Source: Echinostoma caproni (Eukaryota > Platyhelminthes > Trematoda > Plagiorchiida > Echinostomatidae). Taken from it: a stretch of 10,600 bases of DNA. The stretch covers positions 1 through 10,600 of the forward strand of contig UZAN01042938.1 of NCBI GenBank assembly GCA_900618425.1, read 5' to 3'. Numbering within the stretch: the stretch's first letter is position 1; each line of letters starts with the position of its first letter. The notes under the pieces were generated by a model. It had not been told where the DNA came from. It searched no databases and worked only from the letters and a program-made list of their open reading frames with translations. Both the position numbers and the translations under genes were made by a program. Below, piece after piece: positions 1-8,199 of the stretch.

Positions 1-460
1 CGTGGTTCATTTGATTTCTCTAGTTTATCAAATAAGTTGGTATACCTGGACTCGCTCAGACAGAGGTCAGTAGCGTTTAAAGTACCAGTAAATTAACTAC
101 TACACTAAACTGGAAAACTATCAAACGAAGTTAAAAATATCCACCATGCGACAAACGTATTGCACTCCCCCCCCAGCTCAAGTTTTGGATGATCTCCGGT
201 CCCACATGCACGATTAGCACCATTTTTAGGAATCCAGAGGACAATTAAATGAAACACCGAAATAAGAAATTTCATCAAATTATCTTTTACTTCAACTAAG
301 ATTAAAAAATAATTATCATCATAATGAGAGGCCCGTGGTCTTTATCCATTAGAGCCAGTTTAATCCTGAGTGCATTAGCGATTTATTCTTAAGAGGTACA
401 CGCAGTTCAGCATTCTCTGTAGGAGATTCAAATCAAAATAATAAAAATAAATGTGTTTTA
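1..460. other. No recognisable feature (left edge to SINE)
   Basis: All frames on both strands are closed by frequent stops, and no domain motif, tRNA shape or tandem repeat could be seen. The only composition oddity is a run of eight C at 167-174. The 431-460 part is A/T-rich and may be the low-complexity tail of the adjoining minus-strand SINE. The rest is best treated as intergenic or intronic DNA. Confidence 0.4.
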
Positions 461-600
461 CTTTCAGGAAGGGGTCTGCGGCCATACAAAGGCTGCCGGC
501 GGAGAATGCAGACATAGGGAAGACGGGCGGCGGTGGAGCGGTTTGAACTCGAGACACCCAGGTCACTAGGTGGTGACCTAACCACTTGGCAACCACCGCC
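461..600 (-). mobile_element. tRNA-derived SINE
   Basis: Read on the minus strand, the element begins with a tRNA-like head (600 down to 529). Its first seven bases GGCGGTG (600-594) pair perfectly with CACCGCC (535-529), like an acceptor stem. An A-box-like TTGCCAAGTGG lies at about 592-582 and a B-box-like GTTCAAACC at about 548-540. Their spacing is close to that of a tRNA gene, so these are the expected internal RNA polymerase III promoter elements. The D-arm region resembles Ser/Leu-type tRNAs, but the T stem pairs poorly and the acceptor is followed by GCCC rather than CCA, so this is not a working tRNA. A non-tRNA body follows, then an A/T-rich stretch (460-431). The plus-strand sequences ctttcaggaa (461-470) and ctttcaagta (601-610) match at 8 of 10 positions and could be target-site duplications. 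If so, the 3' copy lies inside 461-600 and the A/T tail is host DNA. Confidence 0.7.
529..600 (-). promoter_or_regulatory. Internal Pol III promoter (A and B boxes) of the SINE head
   Basis: The A-box-like TTGCCAAGTGG and the B-box-like GTTCAAACC are about 45 bases apart on the minus strand, as in tRNA genes. Between them, GGTCAC (578-573) and GTGACC (566-561) form a perfect 6-bp stem with a 6-base loop where the anticodon arm would be. A normal anticodon loop has seven bases. Whether this copy is transcribed cannot be judged from sequence. Confidence 0.55.
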
Positions 601-715
601 CTTTCAAGTAATGTGATCGTCGATACCATTCTGCTGTCTGGTCGAAGATGCCTCTAATTCATGTTCTGTGCTATAAATTCTTTCGTCTGGGTGCATCAGT
701 CGCGCGAGAAGCAAA

Positions 716-2960
716 ATGTTTACTGCTCGACTGAAGTCTGACCTACACGAAGACCATAGCACTATTTTGTTGTTGTGAAGAACACTAATCGACAATTTTT
801 TCGATACGAGTTCAAAGATGCGTTAGCGTGCTGGGAAATGGTTTCAGTGAGCTCATTTGATGCTGTTGATTGCAATGTACAAAAATACGCATCAGACTAT
901 TGCACCCAATGCAATAAAGGGAGTTCAACTGGGCTGTTTCTCGAGAAGACAAGCCATAGCATCACGAATATTCCTTTGCTAATCCCCTTACTGAAGTACC
1001 TTTATTCTTCCCACAGATCACGCTATGCCTTGGGCTCGTCTATTTTTTTTCTGTGGCACAATCCGTTTATTGTTTGTTTGTTGTTTCCGATTCACATTTC
1101 GCACCACAGCTGATCTGTTATTATGAAACCGTCTGGCTATCTCATATGTGCTGAAACTGATCTCATGAGGCGTCAATTTCGGGTCTCTCGATATTAGCGA
1201 GCCTTTTTCAACGCGCCGTAGATGACACTGATTTGTATTGACCCACTTGAATGTATTAGTTTCGTCAAAGCACTTGAAATTGACGCGAGCACATGGGCAC
1301 CGTCACCAGGGTAACATGACCGTATACCACCGGTTGCAATTTTCTTTACCGAAGTAAAGGAGCGGGATGACTACTGAACCCGATTTTGAACCCAGTTATC
1401 TGTGTAAAGTCTACGGCGAGGGGAATGTGCTATCCAGCTGTAGCAGTGAATATCGCTTTTGGGATATTTTCACTAAACCGGATGATAATTTGATGAAATT
1501 TCTTGATTCGGGTTTCCATTCCGTCGCCCAATAGATTCACAAAAATGGTAATAATCATGCGATTGGAAGTAGAAATGATTTAGGGTGCACTCAAATAATT
1601 TCCTTGCGACGTGTATTATTGTAACTTGAGAAAGAAACGCAGAAGTTGACAATATACTCCTGCAAACGGTTATCTGTTTTACGAATTGCATATGCGAACC
1701 TCTACCCATTATATGCAAACGGATATTTGACCATACAACATCCCCGCAATCATCAAACAAAGACGCTATTTTACCAAAGACGGCTGTAATTGTAACCCCG
1801 CTAACTACGGACCAGTAACTCTCCTTCCAGTTACTATCAAAAGTCGCGGAGTGGTATGTGATAGGTTCCCTGATGGAACACTTGGATTAATTCCCGTCGA
1901 AAGCGATCTAGTTCAATTAACTTTCTGTTTCTAGATGAATGGACCAGAACAGCCGACAAAGGGGATGAGACGAATGTGATTCATCTGAACTTGTTGAAAG
2001 CATTCAACCAGGTGAAGTAATAGATATTGTTGCAGAAACATTACAGTAGAGGCATTTAAGGTCTCGTACATGATTGGATTAAAGCATTTCTTCAACAAAG
2101 AACCGCATCAATCAGTGTTTCTGACTCCTTGCCCGGTTCTGCCAACCTTATCCACGGGAATCTACAAGGATCTGTACTTAGTTCCAGGCGTGTCTTCACA
2201 TTTATAAATGCCCCATTGGATGTTCTAGGGACCAAAACAACTGTTTGCAGACAACGCTAAAATTTATAATACAGTAATACAACGCATGTTTACAAACATT
2301 TAGCGCAGCTCATTTCTGGTCCTTGAAGAACTAAGGTGAATTTAATGTTTTTAATTGCAAGGTTCTGTCTCTATGCCACAAGGGCAGAAAGCGGTATTTT
2401 TCGGAGATGAAAACGTACCATATTCTTCAAGTGAGAATGACCGAGGTATCATCCTTCAAAAAGACCTAAGATGTTCGATCAATTGAGCCAGGGATTTGTC
2501 CACAACTACGAAGGATGTCAGGTTGATGAAGCACGCATTTGGTCTGTTTGAATCAGCACTGTTCTCACGTTTGCTATCAGCTTACTTTCGACCGATGGTG
2601 CGCAAGCAAGTAAAGTAACAGCATGGGTTAAAGTACTTACGAGAGAATATGTTATTGGTTTCAAAACCTAATTTTAGCTGATCGAATAGTAAAATTCGAA
2701 CTTCTTTCGACAAAATTTCACTCCCTCGCCTCATTCTTGCATCTGACATGACGATAACAACTGTTTTTTGTATAAGATAGATAAAAGTGGACAGCAAAAG
2801 GTTTAAAAATTGATTAGAATAAACTAAATCTTGGCGAATCTAATTTGCACCCATCCAAAGTGGGTTGGATAGATTTGTTGTATGCCAGTGGAACAGATTT
2901 TGATTATTCGATTAAAAGCAGTTTTGGAGATAAATGCCAGAAGGATTCCTCCATAAGTTT
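716..2960 (+). pseudogene. Decayed CR1-type LINE, ORF2 (endonuclease - reverse transcriptase)
   Basis: This is a relic of a non-LTR retrotransposon ORF2 of the CR1/jockey type. An intact copy encodes an endonuclease that nicks target DNA and a reverse transcriptase that copies the element's RNA there. Signatures appear in the family order but across all three frames. Endonuclease: ILLL*RTLIDNFFD (about 764-803, like the TETWL region), IAMYKNT (about 870-888), and the TRY/LDL region with ID-PLECISFVKAL (about 1152-1300). Linker: GNVLSSCSSEYRFWDIF (1367-1534). RT: NPANYGPVTLL (about 1794-1826), DEWTRTADKGDETN then LLKAFNQV (1934-2014), WIKAFLQQRT (2075-2104), LQGSVLSS (about 2162-2185), LFADNAKIY (2241-2267), and KDLR near 2460-2470. 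C-terminal part: KLNLGESNLH (2821-2850) and RFVVCQWNRF (2871-2900). At least one frameshift and several stops break it. The segment between linker and RT is too short, suggesting an internal deletion. The catalytic second D of FADD is N. The exact ends are unknown. Confidence 0.82.
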
Positions 2961-3429
2961 GGATTATCATGTATTCAATAGGTTAGCTTGTTTTGTAAAA
3001 CCACTTGTAAGTTATCCAGCAGTAAAAATTTGCTTAAGTTTAGTTATCAGGTTTATTGATAGTGACTAACGTCCGTTTCGATTGGGTTGACAAAAAGAAA
3101 TGGAGATATAAGATACTTGATTTCACGGGTCACATATATTGGCGCTTTCGCTGCTCTTTCATAGATCGGTGTTTTGTCCAAGACAACTACTATCTCTGCT
3201 TGGCTAATAGCTAATGATTTTTTCGTGTACATTTGGTGAAAAAGCCATTAAAGATAAGCAATACTGGCTTTAATTAAGCTTCAAACCATAACATTCCAGT
3301 TGCCGAGGTGTGCGGAATAATTTCCAGATTGAGCAGTTTTGGATTTCACGTAACATTGGAAGTCCCATATGTGTATTGCAGTTGACTTGATCGATGCACA
3401 AGCAATGTCAGAAAACATGACCCCATTTA
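2961..3429. other. No recognisable feature; may hold the LINE 3' end
   Basis: The in-frame stretch that carries the end of the LINE runs on to a stop at 3067-3069 but has no family motif after about 2960. The remainder could contain the LINE 3' untranslated region, but no terminal short repeat or poly(A) tail could be recognised. Minus-strand open stretches here resemble no protein I know. Confidence 0.35.
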
Positions 3430-3723
3430 ATGAAGATATATTGGATACAGCGCAAACTTGAACTTTGTGAAATCCCCATTTGGTCACATCTGATGAATGA
3501 TTCCCTGTTCGAGAGTATAATGATGTCCATCCAAGCCGATGGGATGCTGATGGCTCTTCGGAGAAAACTTATTCGAATGCGATCATTCAATCGTTCCGTT
3601 TTGGAGCAAGTGAAATTCTCTGCAACACGATCACAAAGGTGTTTAGTGAACTACGCGCTGAACATTTTCCTCGATCTACTCGATTTTAAAACGCCTTCAC
3701 CATTGGTAGCAACACATATGTAA
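3430..3723 (+). pseudogene. Possible BEL/Pao-type reverse transcriptase remnant
   Basis: An uninterrupted 97-codon frame carries two stretches that resemble the Pao/BEL reverse transcriptase. SIQADGMLM (about 3523-3555) recalls the first catalytic region around AD..M. KFSATRSQRCLVNYAL (about 3612-3660) recalls the FGA.SSP...YAL segment that lies before the second active-site motif. The following NIFLDLLDF (3661-3687) may be a shortened, damaged YVDD region. An alternative reading as a gypsy integrase (QADGM like QANGM) was considered. Few residues match and the active-site pair is not intact, so this call is tentative. The frame may also be open by chance. The putative terminal exon of the minus-strand transporter overlaps it. 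Confidence 0.27.
3587..3619 (-). CDS. Possible terminal exon of the MFS transporter
   Basis: On the minus strand the sequence gatcgtgttgcag ends at 3620 and could be a splice acceptor. Joining it to the donor at 3910 would remove a 291-base intron. The upstream exon ends in phase 0, and in that phase this exon reads RISLAPKRND followed by TGA (3589-3587), giving a short, basic cytoplasmic end. The support is only the acceptor shape and the phase. Without splicing, the frame of the preceding exon would instead stop at 3887-3889 after VSHYDCV. Confidence 0.28.
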   Translation of the reverse strand, partial: RISLAPKRND

Positions 3724-3910
3724 GAGCGAAGTGAGTTCGCGAAATGTTGCGCAGTGCTATTCGGAGTTTACCATACGATAGGCCCAAATCAGGTTTAGAA
3801 GTAAACGACTCATCCATTCGTTACCAATTTAACCAACTTGAACCGAACGAACTGGAACGCTCGGAAAGGGAAAACCACTAAGCGTATCATACGCAATCAT
3901 AGTGGCTTAC

Positions 3911-4173
3911 CTTTTTCAGTTCGTGAGCAGCTGAGTGAAATTTTGTGCCAAAGTAATGCAATAAACTGGTGTTTGGGTATGTACTGATGGGTTGCTCTTC
4001 CTCATCATCCGGATTGAATGAAGAGCTCGAGTTCACAGTGAGTGCGCGTCTACCTTCGAGCAACAATGCGGTGTTGGTTTCTGGCAGAAAGTACACAGCA
4101 ACCACGCCAGGCACAAACAGAATGAGACTGACGATTGCCGAGGTGGGAAATCCGTAATAAAATATGAGATTAC
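3911..4173 (-). CDS. MFS transporter, C-terminal exon (partial gene)
   Basis: This internal exon encodes the end of a major facilitator superfamily transporter, a 12-helix membrane protein that moves small solutes. On the minus strand the acceptor accactttactttacag is followed by 263 open bases, then a donor AAG|gtaagc at 3911/3910. The exon enters after the first base of a codon and leaves in phase 0. It reads NLIFYYGFPTSAIVSLILF, then VPGVVAVYFLPETNTALLL. This is a hydrophobic helix of about 20 residues ending in FLPET, the PET motif that typically follows helix 12 in sugar and organic-ion MFS families. About 45 hydrophilic residues follow, with a serine run and an acidic DDEEE, as expected for a cytoplasmic tail. 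The substrate cannot be inferred. No upstream exon was recognised up to 10600, so the other exons probably lie beyond long introns outside the window. It could also belong to a transporter pseudogene, but there is no stop or frameshift within the exon. Confidence 0.66.
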
Positions 4174-4452
4174 CTGTAAAGTAAAGTGGTACACATGATT
4201 TCTATCAGGATACTCCCAGTGTGGAATCCGACATCAAACAGACTAGTTACAATTTCCCAATGACCCAGTGTATATAGTCTATACCCACACAAAATCAAAT
4301 CTTGAAAAATTAACTTTCAACTTTTGAAACGACAGGTTTTAGGCATTGCTATTAGGTGGATCAAAGATGTCTTACTGCTTCGAAAACAAAACGTTCAGAA
4401 CGCTGAAACTAGATACTGAGGTAATAATAAAAGCGCATTCCAGAATAGGGAA
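4174..4452. other. No recognisable gene; intron side of the MFS exon
   Basis: The first bases on the minus strand are the polypyrimidine acceptor of the transporter exon (4174-4190). Beyond that only short open stretches occur. A 31-codon plus-strand frame starting at 4367 has no family resemblance. Confidence 0.35.
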
Positions 4453-4659
4453 TTGCTTGTAACGATGCGCTTCAAACAAATGTCAAAGGATTGTAATCTT
4501 TTTATTTATAGAGCCAAACTGTTATCAGCAGTGGTTTTAGCAGAGCTAATTTATCCTCAGTTTAAGTTTTTTAGTCTTTTATCAATCCAATTATTGATTA
4601 GCACAGATGCATGCGCACATGCCATGAAGAGGAGCGAGATTCAGCGAGAGGATTATTGA
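4453..4659 (+). pseudogene. Possible Ty3/gypsy RNase H start, fragment
   Basis: A single 68-codon frame contains KDCNLFIYRAKLLSAVVLAE (about 4483-4542), which has the spacing of the C..AF..LK..L..APVL segment between reverse transcriptase and RNase H in gypsy-type pol. It then has LLISTDACAHAM (about 4591-4626), like the F.L.TDAS motif that opens RNase H. The order and the distance of roughly 35-40 residues fit the family. The match rests on few residues and the remaining RNase H motifs are not clear downstream, so this is tentative. It lies upstream of the better-supported RNase H relic and must be a separate copy if real. Confidence 0.36.
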
Positions 4660-5376
4660 TGTGATCTGTCGCTAGTTTGAGCACTCAAGGCACGCAGTAG
4701 TTGACGTTTACAACATTTTGCAGACTACATCTAAAGTGATCTTTTGTGCCTTGCTTTCCAGCATTACAAATCGCTCTCTTGTTACTCAACCTTTCTAGAA
4801 GACCTTACGTCTTGAGTATTTACGTTAATAGTGCATTCCGTGTTCTGGAAGGAGCCTTACGCTTCGAATTATGAGGTATTTCCTGATTCGATTGCTTTTT
4901 TATGATAAACAAGCTGGAATATCCATCAAAATTGATGTCGCGAAACAAGACTTAAACAGGGCACCATGATAATTAAATTTTCGGAGGTGCTGAACTTTGA
5001 TCCTAGTCACCATTTATTCTTACGCGCGGACATATGCAAACCAACGGACCCAGGCTTGTTCTACTCCGTGGTCTTTACGTCCCTTGTCCGATTTGTTTAC
5101 GATCATCGATCGTAGATCTTTTGATCGAACAAAAGTACTGTTTCTCTGTTGGGATAGAACTTTGTGCTAGTCAATGAACGTACTAGTGCCAACTCTAAAA
5201 TCCACAAGCATAGACTGAAAAAGTTTGAAAAACTATGAGCGACGGTAGAAAAGCCCGCAGCAAAGGATAAATTACCGGGGGAAACAAATTAATTTTGATC
5301 CGTAAAACTGCTTGGCAATTTTTTCGGCAGAGCTTACATGTAAACGACACATTCACGAAACAAATGTTCAATTCTG
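4660..5376. other. No recognisable gene; one perfect short hairpin
   Basis: No protein family could be recognised on either strand. A strong acceptor-like sequence (ccttgctttccag, ending at about 4762) precedes a 36-codon open stretch that resembles nothing known to me. A perfect 7-bp inverted repeat, tacgatc/gatcgta with a 3-base loop, lies at 5098-5114 within a patch of four GATC sites (5101, 5108, 5115, 5123). Confidence 0.35.
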
Positions 5377-6990
5377 TGCATGAAATATGGTTACACTGCT
5401 AAGCATGAACCAAGGTGCACCATGTTTGGGGTTTTTACACAATTCATATTGTCATCTCAAGATCTAAATAAGTGGAGATCGGTTGAGCGGCACAAAATCG
5501 CTGAATGTGATCCAAACGGTTTTACACTTACTGCTGAATTGTAGTTCCCGGAACAATGTGATATGGGATGACGGATAGAAGCAAATGCTTAGTGGGAATA
5601 CTGAGGCCAAATTGACTTGATTCTCAAGACAATAACGTGTTTCGAATGTTGTGTTCAACGTACAAGTTGTGGGTATACGCAATCAAAGGTGAACTAAACC
5701 AGTTTACATTTTATTTCAGGCTTGTGTCAAAACGATTCGGAAGTGTGTTAGCATGATTTAGAATTGTCGTGCGATTGGATGATGGGACTGGTGTTGTGGT
5801 TGGTCTGTGACAGAGCCCGCAAACCTACAAACTTTACTGCGTGTACAGATGCACCGTACATTCATGGCCTGTGCACTGGTTTGTGGTGCAGGAAGACGGG
5901 AGAGCGCAAGCGAGGCTCATTTAATCACACTGCCCGAGCAGAAAAACCGGTAAAGTATGTTAGGAAGAGCGTGAAAACAGTGTATCTCAATAATTGTTCA
6001 TTATATAACCTAGAGATGATAAGTCCTTTGATTGCCTCAACGGATTTTTCCGCGTTTCCGGAACAGAATACCTTTGTATTCCGTGGAAATTTTCTTAATC
6101 ACCTCAAATTTTGGTTTAGTTATTGATGTTCACTGGATACTCTCTTCAGCTATGCACAGTGATATTCATCACCATCAGCTGTATAGTTGCACCGGTGGTA
6201 ATAACAGTACTACAAACATAAGCAGAGTCGCAAAGTCACAACGCTTACCAGGTTGATTACATTTAAAATTATTTGTCTAATTAAGTTGTGGATAGATATG
6301 ATCCTGGGGAACTTCAGTTGCCAGAGAATGTTGAAAGCCGTATACAGGTGTATCATCTATCGTACATCAAATCATCAGATTCTGAAACAGCCCAAGTCGA
6401 ATTCTCAGTTTCACTACTGTAGACAACCAGTAGTTAAAAACAACAGATTAATAGCAAAGAGTAATGCGTAGCTTGAACCAAGCTCTGATTCAAAAGCACT
6501 TACGCACACTTTTTTACGATCGGTGCACGCGTGTGTGCATCTATGCGTTGACCGTAACGTAGATAGCAGCCAGATGTTCTGGGGCCGGTCTACTGAACGT
6601 GGTTGTCGCAGTCAAGCAATACTGGACGGAAGGGACTGACGGCACCCTGATTACATTGGCCAGAGTTACAGGAGTCCATTTAGTCGAGGTAGTGGACATA
6701 AGCACAAGCGCATGATAACACCTAGAGACTGGCCAAATAAATGGTATGCCAATTCGTTGCTCCTTCTTCAGTACGACTATTCACCACCGGACAGAAATTG
6801 CTGATTGATGGAGTAACTAGTGTAAAATGGGCTGATCTGATTGACTGAAGCACGAAGTAGGCCTTTGTAGCAGAGGAAATATGCTTGGGTTGAGTGGAAT
6901 GCAAAGTTGACAAACGCCCATATGCATGTGCAAAATTTGTTTCCAAAATGCTCCCAGACATTCGTCATCCAATACGCAACGAGTTGTGCT
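5377..6990 (+). pseudogene. Decayed Ty3/gypsy-type pol: RT end, RNase H, integrase
   Basis: A run of weak motifs follows the gypsy pol order on one strand. The end of reverse transcriptase: PRCTMFGVFTQFILSSQDL (5410-5466) resembles the KC..F...V.FLGH.VSS.G segment and continues in frame to about 5539. Connection: ACVKTIRKC (about 5721-5747). RNase H: CTDAPYIHGLCTGLW (about 5842-5886), AEKPVKYVRKSVKTVY, and LIASTDFSAF (about 6028-6057, like RTDHSAL), then CTGGNNSTTNISRV in another frame (about 6191-6232, like the HR.G..N.ADALSR end). Integrase, weaker: DVLGPVY (6573-6593), TLARVTGVHLVEVVD (6653-6697), STTIHHRTE (6770-6796, like TTAYHPQ), and KMLPDIRHPIRN (about 6945-6980). Intact elements use these enzymes to make and insert cDNA. 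Stops and frameshifts break the rest, and no long terminal repeats were found. The RNase H is the best part and the integrase the least certain. Confidence 0.5.
5764..6126 (+). pseudogene. RNase H domain of the gypsy relic, retained open frame
   Basis: This is the longest uninterrupted frame in the window (120 codons). It contains the first RNase H signature TDAPYIHGLCTGLW (from 5845) and, about 60 residues on, STDFSAF (6037-6057), which stands where gypsy elements have TDH.AL. Between them, AEKPVKYVRKSVKTVY has the spacing of the E..Y...RKE...V segment. In the RNase H fold the first motif carries a catalytic aspartate, and that D is present. No convincing methionine start exists, since the frame begins at TTG. 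It is a fragment of the larger relic, not a gene by itself. Confidence 0.48.
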
Positions 6991-7429
6991 AACATCCAAA
7001 TGCTTAAGCTAAACGCTTATTCAGCATATCGTATTTCTTTTTGCCTTAATCCATTCGCATGTCTGTTAGTAAAAAGTATGTTTAAACAGAACTGCGTAAT
7101 TGCTTGCTTCCTTGAAAAGGCTGATATCTGATAAGTTGTAATTTCGTAATTTCGATAAATGTTTCATCCATGGATATGGTTTAAAAAGTTGAAAACCTCA
7201 CCCGGTCGGACGCATGAAGCTACCACTGACCTAACTGGCTAAAGAGGATTCTTTAACGAATTTGATGCATGGTTTACGGTAACATTCTGCTTTGATAAAC
7301 GATTTCGAACTCGAACGAAATAAGCAATGGCATGTATATAGATCACAATACGAATAATTCCCAAAGTCAATCTTTAAATACTTGGAACAGGTTAAAACGA
7401 AGGGTTTGTGTGGAATCAAGTTCAACCAA
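6991..7429. other. No recognisable feature between two gypsy-like relics
   Basis: This stretch sits where the 3' long terminal repeat of the upstream relic or the 5' end of the next one would be expected. No TG...CA-bounded repeat, primer-binding site or polypurine tract pair could be recognised. Open frames on both strands (for example 7231-7425 minus) resemble nothing known. Confidence 0.3.
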
Positions 7430-8000
7430 CAATATGTGCGACATATAACGGGTATTTGGGTATAGCGACCGACTAGGTGTTACAGAACCAACTGAGCTCA
7501 CATGTCAGGTTTGTACTGGTTTTGTAAAACGGTACATACAAAGTTTTGTGGACTAGATCGTACCCTGGTTACCGGGTTAGATAAATGTGCTATTATCAAG
7601 CGGAATGCACGTGGTCGACAAGCACACTCGATTCTCGGTCAATGTGTGATCACATTCTGTCACATGCCGATTGATTTTCATTCCAATGGAGGTTGAAAAC
7701 AAGCTGGTGTTATTTCGACAAGCAGTTCACCACAGCGCTTACCATTTGAGCATTTTGAGTGTATGATTTGGAGAACGGCTGAACTATACCCGAAATTTAA
7801 TTAAACAAATGTTAAATCCTACGAAATGGGTATTTTTACCTTTATTGTACCCGAACAAATCACTTGGAGCTGAGCTTGTAATATTTAGAGTAAAACGAGG
7901 TGCATTTAACGGGTCTCAGTTTCGTGAACAGCACTTAGTTGACTTCTGTTCACATTCGTGCGGCATGTCAACTCAAGTCAATCATTTGAAATAAATAATA
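7430..8000 (+). pseudogene. Second Ty3/gypsy-like reverse transcriptase fragment
   Basis: Two frames together suggest the palm of a gypsy-type reverse transcriptase. In the first (7502-7696), KFCGLDRTLVTGLDK (about 7541-7585) resembles the FS.LDL.SGY.Q segment holding the first catalytic aspartate. About 35 residues later FCHMPIDFHS (about 7654-7683) resembles F..MPFGL..A. In the second (7809-7994), LNPTKWVF (7812-7835) and SLGAEL (7861-7878) resemble LNP.KC.F and FLGH. QFREQHLVDFCSH (about 7919-7957) resembles the later ELRSFLGLC.YYR segment. The YVDD region between the frames appears deleted or unrecognisable. The order is right but each match is weak. It lies downstream of an RNase H and integrase relic, so it belongs to a different insertion. 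Confidence 0.42.
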
Positions 8001-8040
8001 CAAGGTACTCTTATACTTTCTATTCGTATTTCATGTAATA

Positions 8041-8080
8041 GAAAACCCACCGAATGTTTTGATTTCCTCATTCGGTTTTC
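8041..8080. repeat. Bulged inverted repeat
   Basis: The sequence gaaaac (8041-8046) plus cgaatg (8051-8056) is exactly complementary to cattcggttttc (8069-8080). This gives a 12-bp stem with a 4-base bulge (ccac) and a 12-base loop. It is isolated, with no flanking gene. It may be a miniature element remnant, an RNA hairpin or chance. Confidence 0.4.
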
Positions 8081-8199
8081 CACCGGCACCAGAAATTATT
8101 GATGATCCTGGGTACGTGTTTCACTTTTTGGGAGATCTTCAATTCCGTCAGTTAAACGCATTTGAATAAGAAGTCATTGTTATGATCGGTAAAGAGCAG

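Noticed and set aside
529..600. A functional tRNA gene on the minus strand
   Set aside because: The T stem does not pair, the anticodon-arm loop has six bases, and a long SINE-like body follows, so it is tRNA-derived only.
375..629. An 84-codon minus-strand open frame as a gene
   Set aside because: It is the chance translation of the tRNA-like SINE and its flanks. The tRNA stem and promoter boxes explain the sequence.
2845..3069. A 74-codon plus-strand open frame as a small gene
   Set aside because: Its first part, together with the other frames, matches the C-terminal end of the LINE ORF2 (KLNLGESNLH, RFVVCQWNRF). No independent coding evidence exists.
3969..4157. A plus-strand 62-codon frame with a serine run
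   Set aside because: It is antisense to the transporter exon, and the minus strand has the splice signals and the PET motif.
6546..6785. A 79-codon minus-strand open stretch in locally G/C-richer DNA
   Set aside because: It resembles no protein and has no good acceptor. The plus strand here carries integrase-like motifs instead.
6722..6999. Three overlapping minus-strand frames of 60-79 codons
   Set aside because: They overlap each other in different frames and lack any family resemblance, so at most one could be real and none is supported.
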